From: Bordetella parapertussis
GTDB lineage: Bacteria > Pseudomonadota > Gammaproteobacteria > Burkholderiales > Burkholderiaceae_C
Length of the DNA stretch: 13,040 bases
Assembly: GCA_943328885.2 (NCBI GenBank)
Contig: CALQBT020000024.1
Location: 1 to 13,040, forward strand
Reading direction: 5' to 3'
Made by a program: the position numbers and the translations under genes. Under the pieces are notes generated by a model. It was not told the origin of the DNA. It saw only the letters and a list, made by a program, of their open reading frames with translations, and did not search any database. Below, piece by piece: positions 1 through 6,866 of the stretch; within the stretch, counting starts at the first letter, position 1, and every line of letters begins with the position of its first letter.

Positions 1-2
1 CC

Positions 3-1094
3 GATTCCGCAAAGTTTTTTCTGGACGAACAGATCAAGATATACGAGGCAAAGCTCAGCGAAGCCGAGACTCGTCTGAAAGAATTTCGTCTGAAAAATAT
101 AGAACTTCAGACTGGAGATGGCAATGATTCAGGCTCCAGACTGAGTGCTATCTCACAGCAACTCCAGGCTGCCAGATTGGAATTGCGAGAGGCTGAAAAC
201 TCCCGGGATGCGGCGCGTCAACAGCTCGAGGCCGAGAAAGGTGGCAGTGCGAGCACCGCAGTGCAAGGTCTGCTGCAGGAGTCGATGATCTCGGTCTCGA
301 CGCCCGAGATAGACGTCAGGATCGAAGCCGTCAGACGAAATCTAGACCAGTTGCTGCAGCGCTTCACCGACCAGCATCCCGACGTTCTGAATTCACGCCG
401 CTTGCTCGCTGAACTGGAACAGCAAAAGCGCAAGGAGGTCGCGGAACTTCGCAGGCTTGCGCTGGCGACGCCGTCGAATCCGCAACAGGCCAACACCAGC
501 CTGGCCATGCAGGAGATGGCCCGTCTGCAGGCCTCGGCCGAAATCCAGGTGGCTGCGTTGAAGGCAAGGGTGGCGGAGTACAGCGCGCGCCACGCCCAGG
601 CCCGGGCGATGACCCGAACGTCGCCGCAGATCGAAGCCGAGGCGTCACAGCTCAATCGCGACTACGGCATTGTCAAGAAGAGCTACGAAGACCTGGTCGG
701 CCGCCGGCAGGCGGCTGTGATGTCGGGGGATCTGGACATGGCTTCGGGCGTGGTTGATTTCCGCCTGATCGACCCACCGCGGGTCTCGCCTCGACCCGTC
801 TCGCCCAACCGTTCTGTGTTGCTGTTGATGGCACTGGCCGTTGCTGTAAGCGCTGGTTTGTTCGCGTCCTTCGCGGTCAGCCAGATTCGGCCCGTCTATC
901 ATGATTCGGAGGCTCTGCGGCTGAAATCCGGGGTTCCTTTGCTGGGTGTGGTCTCGATGGCGCTCACCGAGACGCAACGTCGCAACGAACGATTTGACCG
1001 CCTGCGATTTTTCGGGGTCAGTGCTGGATTTCTGACACTCTTCCTGGCCGCGTTAGCGACTGTCACTATTCTTGCTAACAGGCAGGTGGGTTGA
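3..1094 (+). CDS. XrtA-system polysaccharide chain-length determinant (Wzz/GumC-like), 5' truncated
   Basis: This is an inner-membrane co-polymerase that sets exopolysaccharide chain length and pairs with the tyrosine kinase downstream. The reading frame is open from base 3 with no start, so the 5' part lies outside the window; 363 residues remain of a family usually about 500 long. Visible residues 1-35 are the family-typical helical stretch (DEQIKIYEAKLSEAETRLKE), followed by long periplasmic coiled coil (roughly 50-240). A proline-rich Wzz signature (DPPRVSPRPVSPNR, about 257-270) leads into a transmembrane helix at about 271-291, and a second hydrophobic helix lies at about 337-357. The best family match is the PEP-CTERM-locus chain-length subfamily (TIGR03007-like). 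A TTG at 177 could be taken for a start, but the homologous sequence continues upstream of it, so it is internal. The stop at 1092-1094 is 5 bases before the kinase ATG. Confidence 0.9.
   Translation, partial: DSAKFFLDEQIKIYEAKLSEAETRLKEFRLKNIELQTGDGNDSGSRLSAISQQLQAARLELREAENSRDAARQQLEAEKGGSASTAVQGLLQESMISVSTPEIDVRIEAVRRNLDQLLQRFTDQHPDVLNSRRLLAELEQQKRKEVAELRRLALATPSNPQQANTSLAMQEMARLQASAEIQVAALKARVAEYSARHAQARAMTRTSPQIEAEASQLNRDYGIVKKSYEDLVGRRQAAVMSGDLDMASGVVDFRLIDPPRVSPRPVSPNRSVLLLMALAVAVSAGLFASFAVSQIRPVYHDSEALRLKSGVPLLGVVSMALTETQRRNERFDRLRFFGVSAGFLTLFLAALATVTILANRQVG
1084..1090 (+). promoter_or_regulatory. Ribosome binding site of the tyrosine kinase gene
   Basis: AGGTGGG, one mismatch from AGGAGG, ends 9 bases before the ATG at 1100. 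It lies inside the last codons of the chain-length gene. It favours ATG 1100 over the TTG at 1091, which would sit directly against this site. Confidence 0.55.
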
Positions 1095-1099
1095 ATCCG

Positions 1100-2095
1100 A
1101 TGAGCAGCTTGATCGAACAGGCCGCCGAGCGACTGGCGCAGATCCGCGCGGCGGGCATTGCGACCCCGGAGATGGAGCCGGTCCGGCCGGCGGCTTTGAG
1201 CCAGGGGTTGACGGATCCGGCTCAGGCAGCTGAATTAAATTACGAAGATAAGACGCGTACTACCTGCATACGATCTTCCAAGTTTGTTGAGCTGGACCTG
1301 GCTGCGCTGGCCGGAGCAGGCTACTTGGTGCCATCGGCGCCGGGTTCTCACATGGCAGACCAGTACCGCGTGATCAAGCGACCCTTGATCGGCAACGCCA
1401 TGGGCATCCGCGGTGCCAGGGCGATCCACGGCAACCTGATCATGATGACCAGCGCGATGCCGGGTGAGGGCAAGAGCTTTACGTCGATCAACCTGGCCAT
1501 GAGCATCGCGGCCGAGCTCGACCACAGTGTGCTGTTGGTCGATGCGGATGTGGCGAGGCCCTCGATATTGAAGAAGCTCGGGCTGGGCGAGGCGCCTGGC
1601 CTGCTCGATCTGCTGGAGGGCAAGGCCGAGATGAGCGAGGTCTTGATGCGCACGAACATCGACAAGCTCACCGTGTTGCCCAGTGGTCGGCCCCATCCCA
1701 AGTCCACCGAATTGCTGGCCAGCGACGCAATGCGCCAGTTGCTGGAGGATTTGGCCTCACGCTATGACGATCGCCTCATCATCTTCGACTCGCCGCCTTT
1801 GCTGCTCGCCACCGAGGCCAGGGTGCTGGCCACCCAGATGGGGCAGGTCGTCATCGTCGTGCAAGCCGGCAAGACCTTGCGGGCTGACGTGCAACAGGCC
1901 TTGTCGACGATCGAATCCTGCCCGATCCGGATGATGTTGCTCAACATGGCCCGCAGCGACACCCATGGCGCGTACGGCTACGGCTACGGCTACGGCTACG
2001 GCTACGGCTACGGCTACGCCCGCGAGGCCGGGGTTGAAGGCGACAACACCGGCCCCGCCGGCAAAGGGCAGGTCGATGCGCCGACGCCGGTCTGA
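1100..2095 (+). CDS. XrtA-associated tyrosine autokinase (BY-kinase, CpsD/CapB-like)
   Basis: This is a cytoplasmic bacterial tyrosine kinase that cycles between autophosphorylated and free states with the chain-length protein and so controls polymerisation and export. From ATG 1100 it has 331 residues. Residues 1-25 resemble the N-terminus usual for PEP-CTERM-locus kinases (SLIEQAAERLAQIR), and ADQYRVIKRPL at 86-96 is the family's adaptor-proximal motif. Walker A is at about 118-128 (SAMPGEGKSFT), Walker A' at 145-153 (LLVDADVAR) and Walker B at 226-233 (LIIFDSPP). The C-terminus carries eight tyrosines alternating with glycine (292-306), the expected autophosphorylation cluster, followed by about 25 polar residues. 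TTG 1091 would add three residues, but ATG 1100 has the better ribosome binding site. Bases 1230-1285, in the linker before the kinase core, are visibly AT-richer than the surroundings. The match is to TIGR03018-like proteins. Confidence 0.93.
   Translation: MSSLIEQAAERLAQIRAAGIATPEMEPVRPAALSQGLTDPAQAAELNYEDKTRTTCIRSSKFVELDLAALAGAGYLVPSAPGSHMADQYRVIKRPLIGNAMGIRGARAIHGNLIMMTSAMPGEGKSFTSINLAMSIAAELDHSVLLVDADVARPSILKKLGLGEAPGLLDLLEGKAEMSEVLMRTNIDKLTVLPSGRPHPKSTELLASDAMRQLLEDLASRYDDRLIIFDSPPLLLATEARVLATQMGQVVIVVQAGKTLRADVQQALSTIESCPIRMMLLNMARSDTHGAYGYGYGYGYGYGYGYAREAGVEGDNTGPAGKGQVDAPTPV
1973..2017 (+). repeat. Perfect hexanucleotide tandem repeat (TACGGC)7 plus TAC in the kinase tail
   Basis: Seven exact copies of TACGGC run from 1973 to 2014 and a partial TAC follows at 2015-2017. 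In the kinase frame each copy encodes Tyr-Gly, giving the tyrosine cluster. Because the unit is six bases, gain or loss of copies by slippage would change the number of tyrosines without a frameshift. The copies are identical at the DNA level, including third positions, which suggests recent expansion or conversion. Confidence 0.97.
2063..2068 (+). promoter_or_regulatory. Probable ribosome binding site of the outer-membrane protein gene
   Basis: AAAGGG ends 7 bases before ATG 2076, inside the end of the kinase gene. No comparable purine run precedes the alternative ATG at 2154, so it supports the upstream start. Confidence 0.4.
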
Positions 2096-3659
2096 TCTCA
2101 TTGCGCAGGCGCTGCGGCTGGGCTCGCGCGTTGAGCGATCGCCCCATCGGCAGATGTTCGGACACCAGCCCTGTTGGAGCCTGTTGCCGCTGTTTGGCTC
2201 GCTGGTCCTGGCATTGCCCGGCTGGGCGCAGACCGGGGGACTGACTGTCCATCCCAGTGCGTCAGTGACCGAGACCTGGACCGACAACTACCGTCTGACG
2301 AGCGTCAATCCGGCCATTGATACGGTCACTCGTTTGAGTGCTGGCGTGAGTCTGCGCAGCCCGGCAGGTCCGCTGCAAGGCTATCTTGACTACGCGTTGT
2401 CAAATCTTGTCTATGCGCGGCACAGCGAAAACAATGAATTCCAAAATTCGTTGAACGCCAATTTCAACGCCAGATCGACAGAGGGGCGGGCTGCGATCGG
2501 CGTCGCCGCATCGATTTCGCGAAGCGCGGTTTCTGCATTCGGCGTGCAACCTGGCGGCAGTGGCCTGACGCAGGCCAACTCGGCCGAACTGCGAACCCTG
2601 GCGCTGACGCCTCAATTCCAGGGTCCGATCGGCACCGCGGTTCACTACACCGCATCGCTGGGCTACAACACCAGCAGCGCGAACGGCACCAGCCTCGGTG
2701 ACGCGAGCAACTCTTCGGCCATGTTGCATCTCGCGCCGTCCAAACCAGCCCGACTCGGTTGGACGCTAGACGGATCCCGCCTGCGCTCGGAGTTCAAAGC
2801 CGGGCGACCGACCGTCAGCGACAGGCTGTTTGCTGGACTGAGCCTCGGACTCGCCGAACTCGATCTTCAGATCAGCGCAAATCGTGGTGTGGAACTGTCT
2901 GACCTGACGGTGTCGCAGCGACAGCGCTATCAGACTTTGGGGTTTGGTGCGGTCTGGGCGCCTTCGTCCCGAACCCAGCTGACGGCCAAGATCGACCAGC
3001 GCCCAGCGGGAAATACGCACACGCTGAGCCTAGAGCATCGAACGCCTTTGACGGTGTGGACACTGAGCGATACCCGCAGCTTGTCGAGCGAGGCCAATCC
3101 CGCCGCGACAACAGGCCGTGGTGCAGCCTACGACGCTTTTTACGCGCAGTTTGCCTCGGCGATACCCGACCCGGTTGAAAGAGCCAATTTCGTCGTCAAC
3201 TTTTTGCGCCAGCAAGGCATCAGCTCTGTCGTCAACCCGGGATTCCTGAGTTCCGCAGCCTCGCTGACGCACCTGCAGGCACTGTCGACGGCGTGGCGTG
3301 GCCAGCGCAGCACCGCCATGTTGTCGCTGACAAGATCGACCAGCCGTCGCGTGGATTCAGCCAGTGTTGCGGTGGATGACCTGTCGGCGGCTGGCCAAGT
3401 GCAGCTGATCGGCGCATCGCTGGACCTGTCGCAGCGCCTGACGCCGCTGTCGTCGATGACCTTGGTGCTCAGCGGCAGTCAAGGGCGTGGGACGCTGGCC
3501 AGTCAGTTCAACCGCCAGCGTCAGGCCAGTTTGCAGTACAGCTTGCGGCCCACGGTCCAAAGCAGCTTGATCGTGGGTCTGCGCCGCGTGCGCTATGAAA
3601 ACGCCTTGTCGCCCTTCGGTGAGAGCGCCATTTTTGCCACCGTTGCGATCCAGTTTTAA
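2076..3659 (+). CDS. PEP-CTERM-system-associated outer-membrane beta-barrel protein
   Basis: This is a predicted outer-membrane protein of the exopolysaccharide system, presumably a porin-like partner for polymer export or surface attachment; its exact role is not established. From ATG 2076 it is 527 residues. A basic n-region (MRRRRSD) is followed by a hydrophobic stretch ending in LALPGWAQ, read as a signal peptide cut after the AQ. The mature part is rich in alternating polar/hydrophobic strands and ends in IQF, the terminal phenylalanine typical of BAM-assembled barrels. Position directly after the kinase and before the XrtA ATPase matches the TIGR03016-like family. The frame is open back to ATG 1965, but that stretch is a Thr-Ala repeat read out of the kinase's repeat and is unlikely to be made. 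ATG 2076 overlaps the kinase by 20 bases. ATG 2154 would give a shorter, more conventional signal peptide and cannot be excluded. Confidence 0.83.
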   Translation: MRRRRSDLIAQALRLGSRVERSPHRQMFGHQPCWSLLPLFGSLVLALPGWAQTGGLTVHPSASVTETWTDNYRLTSVNPAIDTVTRLSAGVSLRSPAGPLQGYLDYALSNLVYARHSENNEFQNSLNANFNARSTEGRAAIGVAASISRSAVSAFGVQPGGSGLTQANSAELRTLALTPQFQGPIGTAVHYTASLGYNTSSANGTSLGDASNSSAMLHLAPSKPARLGWTLDGSRLRSEFKAGRPTVSDRLFAGLSLGLAELDLQISANRGVELSDLTVSQRQRYQTLGFGAVWAPSSRTQLTAKIDQRPAGNTHTLSLEHRTPLTVWTLSDTRSLSSEANPAATTGRGAAYDAFYAQFASAIPDPVERANFVVNFLRQQGISSVVNPGFLSSAASLTHLQALSTAWRGQRSTAMLSLTRSTSRRVDSASVAVDDLSAAGQVQLIGASLDLSQRLTPLSSMTLVLSGSQGRGTLASQFNRQRQASLQYSLRPTVQSSLIVGLRRVRYENALSPFGESAIFATVAIQF

Positions 3660-3662
3660 GCC

Positions 3663-4772
3663 ATGTACGAATCGTTCTACGGGCTCAACAACAAGCCCTT
3701 CCAACTCAACCCCGATCCGAGCTTCTACTTCGGCAGCAAACAGCACAGGCGAGCCAAGGCCTACCTCGACTACGGTGTTTCGCGCAACGAGGGCTTCATC
3801 GTCATCACCGGCGAAGTTGGCGCCGGCAAGACCACGCTGCTGCGGGCCTTGATCGGCGGCTTGCACGGCAGTGACGTCGTGGTCGGGCATCTGGTGACCA
3901 CGCAGCTTGGCGCCGAGGACACTTTGCGCATGGTCGGCGCGTCGTTTGGCTTCAAGGTCAAGGATGTGCCCAAGTCCGAGTTGCTGATCACGCTGGAGGC
4001 CTTCCTGGTCAGCCAGACCACCAAAGGCAAGCGTTGTCTGCTGATCGTCGATGAGGCGCAGAACCTTACGCCTCGCGCGGTCGAGGAACTGCGCATGCTG
4101 TCGAACTTCCAGTTCGGCAACCAGGCCTTGATGCAGAGCTTTCTGGTCGGTCAGCCCGAGTTTCGCGAGATCCTCCAGCGGCCCGAAATGGAGCAGTTCC
4201 GTCAGCGTGTGGCCGCCACTTGCCATATCGGCCCGATGGATCGTGATGAGACCCGGGATTACATCGAGCACAGGCTCAAATGCGTCGGCTCGACCGGTCA
4301 GCCCAGCTTCGAGCCTGAGGCCATCGACATGATCTTCAAGGCCAGCGGCGGTATTCCGCGTCGCATCAATTCGGTCTGCGACCGTTTGCTGCTGGCGGGT
4401 TACCTGGCTGGCAAGACCCACCTCCAGGCCGGAGATGTCCAGGAAGTGTTGACTGAGTTCGCGCAAGAGGCCAAGGCGCCAGGCCGCCGGCTGAGTGCTG
4501 CTCAGAACATGCCCGGCAACTGGTTGCCCCTTGAGCCTCCTGTTGCGGCCACAGCGCTCGATGTCGATTTGAACCAGCTGCAGATCGATCCGGCCACAGC
4601 CGACACCGTGTCGCGGCAGGTCGGTCGGTTGGCTTCCGATCAGCGCGGCGACCAGGTCCAGCGCCTCGAGCGCGGGATGCTCAGGCTGGAGCGGTCCAAC
4701 CTGCAATTGCTGGCCTTGGTGCAACAACTGGTGAACGCGGTGAAAAAACCCATCGACGAAGGACTGAAGTGA
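3663..4772 (+). CDS. XrtA-associated AAA ATPase (GspA/ExeA-like)
   Basis: This P-loop ATPase is always found with XrtA-type exopolysaccharide loci; it resembles the GspA/ExeA ATPases that help assemble secretion machinery, but its own job is unproven. The 369-residue protein begins MYESFYGLNNKPFQL, the standard start of the family. Walker A is at 50-57 (GEVGAGKT), Walker B at 126-131 (LLIVDE) followed by AQNL, and LVGQPE at 161-166 is the sensor-like motif. GGIPRRIN lies in the C-terminal AAA lid. Residues after about 275 form a variable, glutamine- and leucine-rich tail with a likely coiled coil (about 325-360). No peptidoglycan-binding domain or membrane helix is seen, unlike full ExeA. ATG 3663 follows the previous stop by 3 bases without an obvious ribosome binding site, so coupled translation is likely. 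The stop overlaps the next GTG (GTGA). It is TIGR03015-like. Confidence 0.93.
   Translation: MYESFYGLNNKPFQLNPDPSFYFGSKQHRRAKAYLDYGVSRNEGFIVITGEVGAGKTTLLRALIGGLHGSDVVVGHLVTTQLGAEDTLRMVGASFGFKVKDVPKSELLITLEAFLVSQTTKGKRCLLIVDEAQNLTPRAVEELRMLSNFQFGNQALMQSFLVGQPEFREILQRPEMEQFRQRVAATCHIGPMDRDETRDYIEHRLKCVGSTGQPSFEPEAIDMIFKASGGIPRRINSVCDRLLLAGYLAGKTHLQAGDVQEVLTEFAQEAKAPGRRLSAAQNMPGNWLPLEPPVAATALDVDLNQLQIDPATADTVSRQVGRLASDQRGDQVQRLERGMLRLERSNLQLLALVQQLVNAVKKPIDEGLK
4758..4763 (+). promoter_or_regulatory. Ribosome binding site supporting the GTG start of wecB
   Basis: GAAGGA ends 5 bases before GTG 4769. It lies in the last codons of the ATPase gene and supports GTG 4769 over the in-frame GTG 4841 and ATG 4844, which lie within or next to the first conserved strand of the epimerase. 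Confidence 0.5.
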
Positions 4773-5962
4773 ACGGCTCTGCACGCAACGATGACGACAG
4801 CCCGCTGGCGCTGGTCCCTGCCCCGCAGCGCCCAGCGCCGGTGATGTGTGTGGTCGGTGCGCGGCCGAATTTCATGAAAATGGCGCCTATTCTTCGAGCC
4901 CTGGCTGCGCATCAGCCGCCGCTGCCGGCGATGCTGGTGCACACCGGGCAACACTACGACCAGGGCATGAGCCAGCAGCTGTTCGAAGACCTGGGTTTGC
5001 CGCTGCCAGACCTGAACCTGGAGGTGGGCTCGGGCAGCCACGCGGTGCAGACCGCCGAGGTGATGCGCCGCTTCGAACCCGCGCTCGATGAGCATCAACC
5101 GGCCTGTGTGCTGGTGGTCGGCGACGTCAATTCCACGCTGGCTTGCAGCTTGGTGGCGGTGAAGAAAAACGTGCCGGTGGTCCATGTCGAGGCCGGCCTG
5201 CGCAGCCACGACCGCAAAATGCCCGAGGAGATCAACCGGGTCCTCACGGACCAGATCGCTGACCGGCTCTACACCACCGAGCGCAGCGCGCTGGCCAACC
5301 TGTTACGCGAGGGCGTGGCCGGCGAGCGGGTCTGCTTTGCCGGCAACGTGATGATCGACTCGCTGCTGGCCAATCGAGCCCACGCCAAGCCGATCGCCCG
5401 CACATTGCGCGACCACGGCATCGACCCGGTACTGATCACCCAAGCAAAAGGCTATGGACTGGTCACCTTGCACCGGCCGTCCAATGTCGACGATCCAGAC
5501 ACCTTGCGCCGCCTGCTGGGAATCCTGGGCGAGGTGGCAGCCAGTCTGCCGCTGGTGTTTGCGCTGCACCCGCGCACCCGCCACAACATCGAGCGCTTCG
5601 GTTTGATGCGAGGGATCGACGCCCAGACCATGGTGTTGCTGCCTGCGCAAGGCTACTTCGAGATGCTTGGTCTGATGCGGGACGCCACCTTGGTGCTGAC
5701 CGATTCGGGGGGTCTGCAGGAGGAAACGACCGCGCTGGGTGTGCCTTGCCTGACGCTGCGCGAGAACACCGAGCGCCCGATCACGGTTGAGCAGGGCAGC
5801 AACACCTTGGTCGGAGGCGATGGCCAGGCGATCCGCCATGGGGTGGCCGAGATCCTGCGCGGTGGCGGCAAGCGCGGCCGCATGCCCGAGCTGTGGGACG
5901 GCCAGGCCGCACAGCGCATCGCCGCTGACCTGTGGCGCTGGTTGGCCGTCGGCGCGCGCTGA
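4769..5962 (+). CDS. wecB: Non-hydrolysing UDP-N-acetylglucosamine 2-epimerase
   Basis: This cytoplasmic enzyme interconverts UDP-GlcNAc and UDP-ManNAc, supplying ManNAc or its derivatives for the polymer. The 397-residue length fits the family (about 370-390) plus a 25-residue N-terminal extension. Conserved stretches are GARPNFMKMAPI (30-41), HTGQHYDQGMS (58-68), GDVNSTLA (118-125), HVEAGLRS (139-146), PEEINR (152-157), TLHRPSNVD (233-241) and TDSGGLQEE (311-319) with RENTERP (331-337). D119, E141, E154 and H235 match the acidic and histidine residues implicated in catalysis in the E. coli enzyme. The start is GTG, in a GTGA overlap with the ATPase stop. A wecB-type gene inside the XrtA operon points to an amino-sugar polymer. 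Assignment to the epimerase family is firm; use of UDP-ManNAc downstream is inferred. Confidence 0.95.
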   Translation: MNGSARNDDDSPLALVPAPQRPAPVMCVVGARPNFMKMAPILRALAAHQPPLPAMLVHTGQHYDQGMSQQLFEDLGLPLPDLNLEVGSGSHAVQTAEVMRRFEPALDEHQPACVLVVGDVNSTLACSLVAVKKNVPVVHVEAGLRSHDRKMPEEINRVLTDQIADRLYTTERSALANLLREGVAGERVCFAGNVMIDSLLANRAHAKPIARTLRDHGIDPVLITQAKGYGLVTLHRPSNVDDPDTLRRLLGILGEVAASLPLVFALHPRTRHNIERFGLMRGIDAQTMVLLPAQGYFEMLGLMRDATLVLTDSGGLQEETTALGVPCLTLRENTERPITVEQGSNTLVGGDGQAIRHGVAEILRGGGKRGRMPELWDGQAAQRIAADLWRWLAVGAR

Positions 5963-5975
5963 GGCGGCTTCTCTG

Positions 5976-6860
5976 ATGAGCGAAACCGACCGGTTGGCGC
6001 CGACCGTCACCAATGCGTTGACGATTGATGTCGAAGACTACTTCCAGGTCTCGGCGATGGCGCCTTACATCGATCGCAGCGATTGGGACCGCATCGAATG
6101 TCGGGTCGAGGCCAATGTCGACCGACTGCTGGATCTGCTCGACCGCCACGCCACGCGCGCGACGTTCTTCACCCTTGGATGGATTGCGCAGCGCTACCCG
6201 CAACTGGTGCGCCGCATCGTTGCGCAAGGCCATGAACTGGCGAGCCACGGCTATGGCCACCAGCGTGCCAGCGAGCTCAGCCGCAAGGCTTTCACCGCCG
6301 ACATAGGCCGGGCCAAGAAGCTTCTCGAAGACATCGGTGGCGCGGCGGTGCAGGGTTACCGGGCCCCGAGCTTTTCGATCGCCGCTCGGAACCTCTGGGC
6401 CTTCGATTGCCTGCTCGCCACAGGCCACCGCTACAGCTCGAGCATCTACCCCATCGCACACGACCACTACGGCATGCCCGATGCGCCGCGCTTTGCCCAT
6501 CGGCTTGCTTGCGGCTTGGTGGAGATCCCGCTGACCACGCTGCGGCTGCGCGGGCGCAACTGGCCTTGCAGCGGGGGTGGCTATTTCAGGTTGCTGCCCT
6601 ATGCCATGTCGCGCTGGATGATCCGCCGGGTCAACGCTGCCGACCAAACGCCGGCGATCTTCTATTGCCACCCTTGGGAGATTGATCCGGGCCAGCCGCG
6701 GGTGGCGGGCATCGACCTCAAGACCCGGTTTCGGCATTACGTCCACCTCGACCGCATGGAGCGACGGCTCGACTGCTTGCTGCGCGATTTCCGCTGGGGC
6801 CGGATGGACGAGATCTTCATGCCGTCGGGGTCTGCCGCCCCGGCGATGATGGCGCGCTAA
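5976..6860 (+). CDS. XrtA-system polysaccharide deacetylase (NodB fold, DUF3473 C-terminus)
   Basis: This is a predicted carbohydrate esterase that removes N-acetyl groups from the exopolysaccharide or its precursor. The 294-residue protein starts at ATG 5976, 13 bases after wecB, with a GAGGCGG-like ribosome binding site. The family motif IDVEDYFQV (17-25) replaces the classic TFDDG and supplies the first metal/catalytic acid (D18, D21). SHGYGH (90-95) contributes two metal histidines (H91, H95), YRAPSFS (128-134) is the third motif, and FYCHPWEIDPGQP (229-241) is the C-terminal DUF3473 signature. There is no signal peptide, as is common for this subfamily, so action may be cytoplasmic or use non-classical localisation. 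The frame is open upstream to ATG 5787 inside wecB, but that extension shows no family similarity. It is TIGR03006-like. Confidence 0.92.
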   Translation: MSETDRLAPTVTNALTIDVEDYFQVSAMAPYIDRSDWDRIECRVEANVDRLLDLLDRHATRATFFTLGWIAQRYPQLVRRIVAQGHELASHGYGHQRASELSRKAFTADIGRAKKLLEDIGGAAVQGYRAPSFSIAARNLWAFDCLLATGHRYSSSIYPIAHDHYGMPDAPRFAHRLACGLVEIPLTTLRLRGRNWPCSGGGYFRLLPYAMSRWMIRRVNAADQTPAIFYCHPWEIDPGQPRVAGIDLKTRFRHYVHLDRMERRLDCLLRDFRWGRMDEIFMPSGSAAPAMMAR

Positions 6861-6866
6861 GCGGTG

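Noticed and set aside
3357-4784. A 475-codon open frame on the - strand across the XrtA ATPase
   Set aside because: It mirrors the codons of the ATPase, shows only low-complexity His/Gln/Ala/Leu-rich sequence and no ribosome binding site; the + strand protein has full Walker motifs.
5787-5975. N-terminal extension of the deacetylase from the upstream ATG at 5787
   Set aside because: It reads the end of wecB in another frame, has low-complexity Ala/Ser/Arg sequence and no family similarity; the conserved domain begins just after ATG 5976, which has its own ribosome binding site.
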